Notes: generated by a model from the letters alone, not told the origin. A stretch of DNA of 6,650 nucleotides from Candidatus Pelagibacterales bacterium (GCA_002684605.1 NYVM01000096.1:1-6650), one strand, 5' to 3'; shown: positions 1 to 6,086, numbered from the stretch's first letter. Numbers and translations: made by a program.

Positions 1-411
1 AATGAAATAATACAAAAGTGGTCTGAATCTTGGGAAGGAAAAGATGATGAATGGAAAAAAATGTCTAAAGAAGAAAGAGTAGATAACTTTAAAACATTTA
101 TGTTGGAAGATTACAAGAAAAATGATTGCTTTGAAGAAAACGAAGCAACAATCACAGAAACAATAAATAAAAAGGCAACAGAAATAGATTATGTATTTGA
201 TAATAGTGAAGCAGTTGATAATGATGGAGTTCAATTTGGAGGAAGAAAGCGTAAGAATAAGAAAACACGACGTAATAAGAAATCAAAGAAGGTAAATAAT
301 AAAAAATCAAAGAAGGTAAATAATAAGAAAGTAAAGAAAATAAAAAAGAGAATGTCTATAAAAAAGGCAAAACGTATAAGAAAGAGACATACTACAAGAA
401 AAAAAATATAA
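1..411 (+). CDS. Partial hypothetical protein with acidic body and lysine/arginine-rich C-terminal tail (5' end outside window)
   Basis: The frame is open from the first base of the window to the TAA at 409-411, giving 136 visible residues. The first ATG in frame (base 61) lies inside a continuous charged, tryptophan-containing helix-like stretch (KWSESWEGKDDEWKKMSKEE), so the true start is probably upstream. Residues 1 to about 79 are acidic/mixed and hydrophilic, with no membrane segment. At residues 80-81 a Gly-Gly pair marks an abrupt switch to a tail of about 55 residues that is almost entirely Lys, Arg and Asn, including two copies of KSKKVNNK. No known domain was recognised. The acidic-body/GG/basic-tail layout recurs in the next gene and partly in the last gene here. 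The tail could bind DNA or RNA, or be removed by a GG-specific maturation protease; both are inference. It is followed after 82 bases by a co-directional gene. The reading frame is certain; the function is unknown. Confidence 0.8.
   Translation, partial: NEIIQKWSESWEGKDDEWKKMSKEERVDNFKTFMLEDYKKNDCFEENEATITETINKKATEIDYVFDNSEAVDNDGVQFGGRKRKNKKTRRNKKSKKVNNKKSKKVNNKKVKKIKKRMSIKKAKRIRKRHTTRKKI
280..327 (+). repeat. Two 24-bp tandem copies encoding KSKKVNNK
   Basis: Copies at 280-303 and 304-327 differ only at the last base (AAA versus AAG) and encode KSKKVNNK twice in the basic tail. A diverged third start (AAG AAA GTA AAG AAA) follows. The near-identity at DNA level suggests recent in-frame duplication. 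Confidence 0.85.
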
Positions 412-425
412 TTTTATAATAATTT

Positions 426-453
426 AATATATTTATTCAATTTTAAATATATT
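426..453 (+). terminator. Intergenic inverted repeat, possible transcript 3'-end hairpin of the first gene
   Basis: AATATATTTA (426-435) pairs perfectly with TAAATATATT (444-453) across an 8-base loop, starting 15 bases after the stop at 411. In Mimivirus, mRNA 3' ends are known to map to palindromes between genes. The arms are pure A/T, so a 10-bp match can occur by chance in a gap like this. It is offered because similar palindromes recur in other gaps of this window. The rest of the 82-base gap is AT-rich and shows no clear promoter consensus. Confidence 0.4.
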
Positions 454-493
454 CAATAATGTAAATATAAAATAATATTGCTTTAATATAATA

Positions 494-847
494 ATGTCTA
501 AAAATATCATGCTTAATACAATGCCAAAAGTTCCAAATACTCCTATAACTATAATGCCGAAAGTACCAGATAGTCCAATTGTATTAAAGACTCCCCAAGA
601 ACAAAGAAATATGTATTTATCAAACTATAATAAATTATTATACAATATTTACGTAAAAATGTTAAAAAAGTGTCCTCGAAATGACCCAGAAATAAATCAA
701 ATGAACAACGAACTTAGAGAATTATCATCAAAAATTGCGTTAATTGATAAAAAAGGAGGTGCTAAAAGAAAAACAAATAAAAAGAAAAAAACAAATAAAA
801 AGAAAAAAACAAATAAAAAGAAAAAAACAAATAAAAAACGTTATTAA
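494..847 (+). CDS. Hypothetical protein with N-terminal MPKVP repeats and a KKTNKK repeat tail
   Basis: This is a 117-residue protein of no recognised family. Residues 10-20 and 21-31 are two copies of an 11-residue unit (MPKVPNTPITI, then MPKVPDSPIVL), a proline-rich and probably extended segment. Residues about 34-85 look helical and amphipathic (a run of Tyr, Leu, Met and Asn, then a Glu/Leu-rich stretch), possibly mediating self-association. Gly88-Gly89 then precedes a basic tail of four six-residue repeats (RKTNKK once, KKTNKK three times) ending in RY. There is no signal peptide or membrane span. The first ATG (494) follows an AT-rich leader and is taken as the start. The GG-plus-basic tail matches the preceding gene in layout, so both may be DNA-binding or virion-core proteins; that role is inferred. 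It is followed by a strong palindrome and then rpb2. Confidence 0.8.
   Translation: MSKNIMLNTMPKVPNTPITIMPKVPDSPIVLKTPQEQRNMYLSNYNKLLYNIYVKMLKKCPRNDPEINQMNNELRELSSKIALIDKKGGAKRKTNKKKKTNKKKKTNKKKKTNKKRY
521..586 (+). repeat. Diverged 33-bp tandem duplication encoding MPKVP[ND][TS]PI
   Basis: Codons 10-20 and 21-31 encode the same 11-residue unit with Asn/Asp, Thr/Ser, Thr/Val and Ile/Leu changes. Synonymous differences (CCA/CCG, GTT/GTA, CCT/CCA) show that this duplication is older than the tail repeats of the same gene. Confidence 0.75.
767..838 (+). repeat. Four 18-bp tandem repeats encoding KKTNKK
   Basis: There are four contiguous units at 767-784, 785-802, 803-820 and 821-838. The two middle units are identical; the first starts AGA instead of AAA and the last ends AAA instead of AAG. 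They encode R/K-K-T-N-K-K. Being nearly homogeneous and A-rich, the array is likely to vary in copy number by replication slippage, always in frame because the unit is 18 bp. Confidence 0.95.
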
Positions 848-871
848 AATGACGTGAAAATAAATAATATT

Positions 872-904
872 AAATATTAATTAAATATTTTTTAATTAAT
901 ATTT
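872..904 (+). terminator. Perfect 14-bp intergenic hairpin after the KKTNKK-tail gene
   Basis: AAATATTAATTAAA (872-885) and TTTAATTAATATTT (891-904) are exact reverse complements separated by a 5-base loop, beginning 24 bases after the stop codon. This is the longest perfect palindrome noticed in the window. Its position fits the Mimivirus pattern in which transcripts end and are polyadenylated at hairpins. Since rpb2 starts shortly downstream on the same strand, it probably separates the two transcripts. The sequence shows the palindrome; its role is inferred. Confidence 0.6.
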
Positions 905-919
905 TAAACAATTTAAAAA

Positions 920-927
920 TAAATTGA
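920..927 (+). promoter_or_regulatory. Near-match to the mimivirus early promoter box upstream of rpb2
   Basis: TAAATTGA matches the Mimivirus early element AAAATTGA at seven of eight positions. It lies 20 bases before the ATG at 948 and 62 before the ATG at 990. It overlaps the ATG at 927, which argues against translation starting there. A single 8-base near-match in AT-rich DNA is weak evidence; the placement just after the hairpin and just before rpb2 is what makes it worth listing. Confidence 0.35.
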
Positions 928-947
928 TGTTTATTATAGTTTATAAA

Positions 948-3900
948 ATGATTCCAACAACAAATACAAAATTAAATACAAAAGTAAATATGAATAAAGT
1001 AGAAAATATTATTAGTAATAACTTGGATAAATATCTAGAAACTCCATGGACTATTATAGAATCATATTTTAAAGATCAATATTTAACACAACTGGTTAGA
1101 CATCAATTAGAATCATTTAATAATTTCGTAAATGTTCAGATACAGAAAACAATTGATATGTTTAATCCTGTTCAAATATGTAGTGAAAACGATTATGATA
1201 AAGCTAGTGGGAAATATGGATTAGAAATATTAATAACATTTGAAAATTTCCATTTATATAGACCACAAATTCATGAGAATAATGGTGCCTCAAAATTAAT
1301 GTTTCCACAAGAAGCTAGATTGAGAAATTTCACATACTCATCTATGATGACGATTGATTTAAATATTAAATATATAGTTCGTACCGGAGAGAATCTAGAT
1401 AATTGCCAAACTTTTTATAAATCATTACCAAAAATTCATATTGGTAAATTACCAATTATGTTAAAATCTAATGTATGTGTATTAAAGCAATATTCGCATA
1501 TAAATGAAAATATTAGTGGAGAATGTAAATTTGATGCTGGTGGATATTTTATAATAAATGGTAGTGAAAAAACAGTACTTGGTCAAGAACGTGCTGCTGA
1601 GAATCGTGTATATTGTTTTAATATAAGTAAAAATAATACTAAATGGAGTTGGCAGGCAGAAATCAAATCTGTACCTGATTTTAAATGTATTAGTCCAAAA
1701 CAAATTAGTATGATGGTATCAAGTAAAAATACTGGATTTGGAACAACGATACATATTCAGATACCGCGTGTTAAGCAACCAGTTCCATTATTTATTGTAT
1801 TTAGAGCATTAGGTGTGTTATCTGATAAAAACATTTGTGAAAAAATAATATTGAATATAGAAGATTCTAAATATAAAAAAATGAAGTTTGGATTACAAGG
1901 AAGTATTGTAGAAGCAAATACAATTATGAGTCAAGAAGATGCTATTAAATATATAATGTCATATGTAATGTTTACACCGATAAATATGGATAAAGAATCT
2001 GGAATTAAAAAGAAGTATGAATTTACATTAGATATTTTAAAAAATGATTTATTTCCTCATTGTCATGATGAAATTCAAAAGATATATTTCTTAGGATATA
2101 TGACAAATAAATTATTGAAATGTAGTTTTGAATGGATAGAACCAGATGATAGAGATTGTTATATAAATAAAAGAATAGATTTAACTGGACCGTTATTAAA
2201 TAATTTATATCGTAATTATTTTAATAAATTAGTTAAAGATATGCAAAAACAAATTATTAGAGAGATTAATACCGGATCATGGAAATCTAGTGAAGATTAT
2301 TTAAGTATAATTAATTCTACAAATATATATAAAATTGTGAAATCTACTACTATAGAGAATGGTATAAAAAGAGCATTATCAACTGGTGATTTTGGTATAA
2401 AAAATGTAAATAGTAATAAGGTAGGTGTAGCTCAAGTATTAAATAGATTGACTTATATTTCAAGTTTAAGTCATTTGAGAAGAATTAATACTCCGATTGA
2501 TAAAAGTGGAAAATTAATTCCTCCAAGAAAGTTACATAATAGTTCTTGGGGATTTTTATGTCCAGCTGAAACACCAGAAGGTGCAAGTGTAGGTGTTGTT
2601 AAAAATTTAAGTTATATGACACATATAACTATTCCATGTAATAGTCGTCCGATTTACGATTACATTAATCAACATATTGTGCCATTAAATGAATTAACAT
2701 CATCTGAAATCGATAAATTTGTAAAAGTTTTTGTAAATGGTGCTTGGATTGGAATAAGTAAAGACCCCAAAAAATTATTTATAACATTTCAAGAATATAA
2801 ACATAATGGTATGATTAATATATATACATCTGTTATATTTAATATTAAAGATAAGGAGATAAGGATTTGTAATGATGCAGGTAGATTAATACGTCCTGTA
2901 CTAAGAGTAAATAATAATAATATAATTATCACACAAGATATTGTTAATAAAATAAAAAAAAATGAATTGGACTGGGATGATTTACTAACTAATAGTAATA
3001 TTCCGAATTCTGTTATAGAGTATATTGATCCAGAAGAACAAAATTTTAGTATGATATGTATGAAACCAAAAGAATTAGATAATTCTACGTCATCTTATAT
3101 ATATAAATATACACATTGTGAAATTCATCCTAGCACTATATTTGGTATTCTAGCATCATGTATTCCGTTTCCAGATCATAATCAAAGTCCTAGAAATACA
3201 TATCAATCTGCTATGGGAAAACAAGCCATGGGTATATATGTTACAAATTTTAATAATCGTATGGATAAAACTGCATATGTGCTAACTTATCCAGCAAGGC
3301 CTTTGGTTGATACTAGATTAATGGGAATGGTTAAATTAGATAAAATACCAGCAGGAAGTCCGGTAATAGTTGCTATTATGACACACAGTGGTTATAATCA
3401 AGAAGATAGCTTATTATTTAACCAAGGATCTATTGATCGTGGATTATTCCAAGCAACTATATATCATACAGAAAAAGATGAAGATAAAAAAATAAATGGA
3501 GATGAGGAAATTAGATGTAAGCCGGATCCAAAAACCACAAAAGGTATGAAATATGGTAATTATAATAAAGTTACAAATAAAGGAATTGTTCCAGAAAATA
3601 CTTTATTAGAAAACAATGATGTTATTATTTCAAAAGTAGTTCCTATTAAAGAAAATAGAAATGATCACACAAAAATTATTAAATATGAAGATTTAAGTAG
3701 AACATATCGAACAAATGAAGAATCATACATAGACAAGAATTACATTGAAAGAAATGGAGATGGTTATAATTTTGCTAAAGTTCGAATTAGAACAGTTAGA
3801 AGGCCTGTAATAGGAGATAAATTTAGTTCCCGACATGGACAAAAAGGAACAATTGGAAATATTATTCCTGAATGTGATATGCCATTTACATCAAGTGGTG

Positions 3901-4538
3901 TAAAACCAGATATTATTATTAATCCGCATGCGATTCCATCTCGTATGACAATTGGACAATTAAAAGAAACATTGTTAGGTAAAGTTTTAGTGGAATTAGG
4001 ATTATTTGGAGATGGAACATCATTTGGTGATTTGAATGTAGATACTATTTGTAAAGAACTTGTAAAAGTCGGATATGAAAGTAATGGTAATGAAGTTATG
4101 TATAATGGTCTATCAGGTGAGCAACTTGAAACTAGTATATTCATTGGTCCGGTATTTTATCAAAGATTAAAACATATGGTGAGTGATAAGCAGCATAGTC
4201 GTTCTATTGGACCAATGGTAAATCTTACTAGACAACCTGCTGAAGGTAGAAGTCGTGATGGTGGATTAAGGTTTGGAGAGATGGAAAGAGATTGTATGGT
4301 ATCACATGGAGCTTCGAGATTTACTAGAGGTAGATTATATGATGCATCTGATAAATATCAGGTAAATGTGTGTAATAAATGTGGTATGATTGCTGCTTAT
4401 AATAATAAAATGAAAATTCATATTTGTAAAACTTGTGATAATCGTGTAGATTTTAATTATGTGGAGATTCCATATGCATGTAAGTTATTATTTCAAGAAT
4501 TACAAACAATGAATATTGCACCAAGAATTATGACATAA
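948..4538 (+). CDS. RPB2: DNA-directed RNA polymerase subunit 2 (RPB2/beta-like), complete
   Basis: This is the second-largest subunit of the viral multisubunit RNA polymerase, which with the RPB1 homologue forms the active-site cleft. From the ATG at 948 it is 1196 residues, close to eukaryotic Rpb2 (about 1200). Visible motifs in order: N-terminal YLETPW (29-34); GGYFIINGSEK (198-208); NRLTYISSLSHLRR (499-512); the fork region RKLHNSSWGFLCPAETPEG (527-545); EIHPSTIFG (725-733) and PFPDHNQSPRN (740-750); GYNQEDS (815-821), whose acidic pair lies near the catalytic magnesium; GDKFSSRHGQKG (956-967); NPHAIPSRMTIGQ (992-1004); and a C-terminal zinc ribbon with Cys1142, 1145, 1160 and 1163. The protein ends IAPRIMT. 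No intein or frameshift interrupts the motifs. The frame also offers ATGs at 927 and 990; 927 overlaps a promoter-like box and would add a hydrophobic leader, so 948 is preferred, with 990 possible. In mimivirus relatives this enzyme acts in cytoplasmic factories and is packaged. Confidence 0.97.
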   Translation: MIPTTNTKLNTKVNMNKVENIISNNLDKYLETPWTIIESYFKDQYLTQLVRHQLESFNNFVNVQIQKTIDMFNPVQICSENDYDKASGKYGLEILITFENFHLYRPQIHENNGASKLMFPQEARLRNFTYSSMMTIDLNIKYIVRTGENLDNCQTFYKSLPKIHIGKLPIMLKSNVCVLKQYSHINENISGECKFDAGGYFIINGSEKTVLGQERAAENRVYCFNISKNNTKWSWQAEIKSVPDFKCISPKQISMMVSSKNTGFGTTIHIQIPRVKQPVPLFIVFRALGVLSDKNICEKIILNIEDSKYKKMKFGLQGSIVEANTIMSQEDAIKYIMSYVMFTPINMDKESGIKKKYEFTLDILKNDLFPHCHDEIQKIYFLGYMTNKLLKCSFEWIEPDDRDCYINKRIDLTGPLLNNLYRNYFNKLVKDMQKQIIREINTGSWKSSEDYLSIINSTNIYKIVKSTTIENGIKRALSTGDFGIKNVNSNKVGVAQVLNRLTYISSLSHLRRINTPIDKSGKLIPPRKLHNSSWGFLCPAETPEGASVGVVKNLSYMTHITIPCNSRPIYDYINQHIVPLNELTSSEIDKFVKVFVNGAWIGISKDPKKLFITFQEYKHNGMINIYTSVIFNIKDKEIRICNDAGRLIRPVLRVNNNNIIITQDIVNKIKKNELDWDDLLTNSNIPNSVIEYIDPEEQNFSMICMKPKELDNSTSSYIYKYTHCEIHPSTIFGILASCIPFPDHNQSPRNTYQSAMGKQAMGIYVTNFNNRMDKTAYVLTYPARPLVDTRLMGMVKLDKIPAGSPVIVAIMTHSGYNQEDSLLFNQGSIDRGLFQATIYHTEKDEDKKINGDEEIRCKPDPKTTKGMKYGNYNKVTNKGIVPENTLLENNDVIISKVVPIKENRNDHTKIIKYEDLSRTYRTNEESYIDKNYIERNGDGYNFAKVRIRTVRRPVIGDKFSSRHGQKGTIGNIIPECDMPFTSSGVKPDIIINPHAIPSRMTIGQLKETLLGKVLVELGLFGDGTSFGDLNVDTICKELVKVGYESNGNEVMYNGLSGEQLETSIFIGPVFYQRLKHMVSDKQHSRSIGPMVNLTRQPAEGRSRDGGLRFGEMERDCMVSHGASRFTRGRLYDASDKYQVNVCNKCGMIAAYNNKMKIHICKTCDNRVDFNYVEIPYACKLLFQELQTMNIAPRIMT

Positions 4539-4569
4539 TTATGACAGAATTATGACAGAATTATCACAT
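4526..4569 (+). repeat. Four 11-bp tandem repeats spanning the rpb2 stop codon
   Basis: Units AATTATGACAT (4526-4536), AATTATGACAG (4537-4547), AATTATGACAG (4548-4558) and AATTATCACAT (4559-4569) follow one another without gaps. The first unit encodes the last residues of RPB2 (Ile-Met-Thr) and enters the TAA stop at 4536-4538; the other three are untranslated. Because the unit is not a multiple of three, each copy falls in a different frame. Confidence 0.9.
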
Positions 4570-4611
4570 AATAATGATAATCATAATAACTAGCATGATG
4601 ATTATCACATA
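4560..4611 (+). repeat. 11-bp direct repeat ATTATCACATA flanking a hairpin
   Basis: ATTATCACATA occurs at 4560-4570 and again at 4601-4611. The first copy comes from the fourth unit of the tandem array; the second overlaps the right arm of the inverted repeat at 4598-4607. This arrangement suggests local duplication and rearrangement of the rpb2 3' flank. Confidence 0.7.
4575..4607 (+). terminator. 10-bp inverted repeat, candidate 3'-end hairpin of rpb2
   Basis: TGATAATCAT (4575-4584) pairs exactly with ATGATTATCA (4598-4607) around a 13-base loop, 36 bases after the rpb2 stop. The arms include G/C pairs, which makes chance less likely than for the pure A/T palindromes elsewhere here. By analogy with Mimivirus hairpin-defined mRNA ends it may mark the rpb2 transcript end. 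The remainder of this 153-base gap (about 4612-4691) is AT-rich, with no gene seen. Confidence 0.5.
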
Positions 4612-4659
4612 CATATTCATAACCATAATAATAAATCATATATTAAATAATTTTAGCAT

Positions 4660-4691
4660 ATTTATATATTTTTTTATATGAGATATATATA
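4660..4691 (+). promoter_or_regulatory. AT-rich leader with GAGATATATATA before the 177-residue gene
   Basis: A T-rich run is followed by ATATGAGATATATATA directly against the ATG at 4692. The AGATATATATA core sits where the next gene has TCTATATATATA, just upstream of its start. Both resemble the AT-flanked tetranucleotide late promoters described for Cafeteria roenbergensis virus, a mimivirus relative. This is a tentative late-promoter call based on position and similarity between neighbours. Confidence 0.3.
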
Positions 4692-5225
4692 ATGCCTGGT
4701 TGTGGAACTCAGAAAGACAATACAACATATGTAGCAGCAGGATATCCTGGTGTGGCTCCAAGATTAATTGGTGGTGGTGGAAATTATAGTTCTGGAATGG
4801 TTGGAGGTTCAAATAGAGAAAGAATGAGATTTACGTTAAGAAATGCATGGAATGGTAAAGCTGCAAATAGAATTTATAATGGTGTTAAAACAAATATTAC
4901 ACCATTTAGAGCTGTTAATAATGCCGGTGATTTAATGACAAGAGTAGCATTTACATCAGGTGGTTCAAATCAAGTAAATACTGGAAGAATTAAGTTAGCA
5001 TCAAATGCTTCAGCCAGAGTTTTAGGAGGTAGTATTAATATTTCTACTTTATCAAATCCAAATAATCTTCCTAGCGCAAATACTAACGTAAAATGGGTAT
5101 ATGATGGGTCTGATTATATAAGATTTAAGAAACAACAAGCTCAAAATAGAAATTATAATGATTATTCGTTTGGTGGCGATATTAAAAGTAACACATTGAT
5201 TGCTCTAGGAAAAGTAAGACATTAA
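4692..5225 (+). CDS. Glycine/asparagine-rich putative virion protein carrying the YD-S-I-KK signature
   Basis: This 177-residue soluble protein has no signal peptide or membrane span, and its single Cys is at position 4. It opens with a Gly-rich segment (GYPGVAPRLIGGGG at 17-30), then a basic stretch around 42-60, NGVKTNITPFRAVNNAGDLMTR (63-84), a Ser/Asn/Gly-rich middle, and the C-terminal block VYDGSDYIRFKKQQAQNRNYND (136-157) ending near LGKVRH. I recall similar unannotated proteins with PFRAVNNAGD and YDSSDYxRFKKxxAxNRNYND motifs in marine giant-virus genomes, but could not check. The next gene shares the AGDxM and YD-S-I-KK-A motifs in the same order, so the two are probably paralogues or partners. 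A structural or virion role is inferred from composition, from pairing with the next gene, and from the late-type AT leader. The biochemical role is unknown. Confidence 0.85.
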   Translation: MPGCGTQKDNTTYVAAGYPGVAPRLIGGGGNYSSGMVGGSNRERMRFTLRNAWNGKAANRIYNGVKTNITPFRAVNNAGDLMTRVAFTSGGSNQVNTGRIKLASNASARVLGGSINISTLSNPNNLPSANTNVKWVYDGSDYIRFKKQQAQNRNYNDYSFGGDIKSNTLIALGKVRH

Positions 5226-5226
5226 A

Positions 5227-5260
5227 ATTATATTTTATATATTATCTATATATATATAAT
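5227..5260 (+). promoter_or_regulatory. Compact intergenic module: inverted repeat with TCTA core abutting the next ATG
   Basis: The whole gap between the two glycine-rich genes is 35 bases. ATTATAT (5227-5233) is the reverse complement of ATATAAT (5254-5260), which touches the ATG at 5261. TCTA lies between them at 5245-5248. The first 12 bases (ATTATATTTTAT) recur exactly at 6089-6100 before another gene. It may combine the 3' end of one transcript with a late promoter like the TCTA element of Cafeteria roenbergensis virus. The role is inferred. Confidence 0.4.
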
Positions 5261-5752
5261 ATGCAATTTACATATAGTAATACATCATATTTACCGTATG
5301 TTCCACCTTATTATGGTAAAGCAAATGTTGGACCAAAAGTAATAAATGGACCAGCTAGTCAAGGAATATTGATTAAAGGAAGTGGTAATAATGCTATTAT
5401 GCCTACTGGTATTGAAGGAACATCTAATCAAGCTATTCCAAAAGCAATGCCTCAAAAATTTAATCCATCTGCTGGTGATTCAATGTTTTCTAGTGCCCGT
5501 AAAATATATAGTAAAGATGGAGGTGGAGGAACATTGTTACAAGGACATTATGATTCATCTAGTCATATACAAATGAAAAAGAATAATGCAATTGGTAAGT
5601 CTACTAAATCTTATAATAATCAAATATCATTTCAAGGTAAATCAAATGATAAAACTGTTATAAATAGTTCTTTAGCACGTGTTCGTGGAGGAGGAACTGT
5701 AGCTCCTAAAAAAAAAGCAGCTAATATTCAATATAAATCTGGAGGAAGGTAG
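5261..5752 (+). CDS. Glycine-rich putative virion protein, likely paralogue or partner of the preceding gene
   Basis: This 163-residue protein is rich in Gly, Ser, Asn and Lys, with no membrane span or cysteine. The N-terminus is Tyr/Pro-rich (YLPYVPPYYG, 10-19). AGDSMFSSARKIYSKD (71-86) is followed by GGGG, then HYDSSSHIQMKKNNAIGKS (96-114), a Ser/Asn segment, and a C-terminus with LARVRGGG (139-146), APKKKA (148-153) and SGGR at the end. AGDxM, YD-x-S-x-[YH]-I-x2-KK-x2-A, SF-x-G and a terminal [GA]-[KR]-VR are shared in order with the preceding protein. Only 35 bases separate the genes, and both have AT-rich late-type leaders. The start is the first ATG, directly after the AT module. It is probably a minor structural component; no enzymatic motif is seen. 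A 64-codon alternative frame inside it is an overlap shadow. Confidence 0.83.
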   Translation: MQFTYSNTSYLPYVPPYYGKANVGPKVINGPASQGILIKGSGNNAIMPTGIEGTSNQAIPKAMPQKFNPSAGDSMFSSARKIYSKDGGGGTLLQGHYDSSSHIQMKKNNAIGKSTKSYNNQISFQGKSNDKTVINSSLARVRGGGTVAPKKKAANIQYKSGGR

Positions 5753-5814
5753 AGTAAGAAATATTGTTAATATATTATTTACGTTTAATTTTTTTGTCAA
5801 TCAAATATATAAAC
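5753..5814 (+). promoter_or_regulatory. 62-base AT-rich gap before the half-aquaporin gene
   Basis: This gap holds only a short palindrome (ATATT-GTT-AATAT, 5761-5773), which could be the 3' end of the upstream gene, and a T-rich run followed by GTCAATCAAATATATAAAC against the ATG at 5815. The AT-flanked block just upstream of the start is in the usual place for a late promoter here, but there is no TCTA. The open frame could be extended up to a TTG at 5764, yet that would add residues unlike any MIP N-terminus. Confidence 0.25.
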
Positions 5815-6081
5815 ATGAATAAATATCTTGTTGAATTTTTAGGAACTTTATTTTTCCTTTATGTTATATTAGCTACTGGAAATTGGCTAGCTATTGGTGC
5901 AGCTTTAGCTATTGCTGTATTAATTGGCGGACCTATATCAGGTGGTTCTTATAATCCTGCTGTTACTATTATGATGGTTGCTGCAGGTAAATTTCCAAAA
6001 AATGAATTAGTTCCTTATGTTTTGGCTGAAATAGCTGGTGGTTTAGCTGCTTTAGAACTTTATAAACGCGTAAAACTATAA
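5815..6081 (+). CDS. Half-size aquaporin-like (MIP family) membrane protein with a single NPA motif
   Basis: This 88-residue membrane protein corresponds to one half of a MIP channel, a family usually 220-300 residues long with two inverted repeats. TM1 is about residues 4-22 and begins EFLGT (7-11), the conserved ExxGT of MIP helix 1. TM2 is about 24-41. The re-entrant half-helix carries GGPISGGSYNPAVT (38-51) with NPA at 47-49, and TM3 is about 64-82, ending in KRVK. No second NPA or selectivity-filter NPAR follows, and the next gene is unrelated. NPAVT is typical of the first MIP half, whereas GPISGGS resembles the second half. A working pore would need assembly of two copies in opposite orientation, or pairing with another half; otherwise it may be a non-channel membrane protein. 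ATG 5815 is chosen because the protein then starts at MIP helix 1. The likely site is a viral or host membrane (inference). Confidence 0.82.
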   Translation: MNKYLVEFLGTLFFLYVILATGNWLAIGAALAIAVLIGGPISGGSYNPAVTIMMVAAGKFPKNELVPYVLAEIAGGLAALELYKRVKL

Positions 6082-6086
6082 ACAAT

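Noticed and set aside
437..444. TCAATTTT, the reverse complement of the AAAATTGA early promoter
   Set aside because: It points to the minus strand, where no credible gene lies, and it falls within the loop region of an AT palindrome; probably chance.
924..947. RPB2 starting at TTG 924 or ATG 927
   Set aside because: TTG is an unlikely start, and ATG 927 overlaps a promoter-like TAAATTGA and would add a hydrophobic leader. It is kept only as an alternative.
1482..1703. Minus-strand open frame of 73 codons inside rpb2
   Set aside because: It lies fully antisense to conserved RPB2 motifs and encodes a low-complexity Phe/Ile/Thr-rich product typical of an AT-rich shadow.
3764..4144. Minus-strand open frame of 126 codons inside rpb2
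   Set aside because: It is antisense to the highly conserved GDKFSSRHGQKG to GLSGEQL region, has no recognisable domain and no leader of its own; it is a shadow frame.
948..4538. Possible intein or intron in rpb2, common in giant-virus polymerase genes
   Set aside because: All conserved motifs follow one another with normal spacing and the total length is normal, so nothing is inserted.
5382..5576. Plus-strand 64-codon frame inside the 163-residue gene
   Set aside because: It is in another frame of a better supported gene and its composition shows no protein-like organisation.
5764..5814. Upstream extension of the half-aquaporin to a TTG start (17 extra residues)
   Set aside because: TTG starts are not expected in a eukaryotic virus, the extra residues match no MIP N-terminus, and ATG 5815 begins exactly before MIP helix 1.
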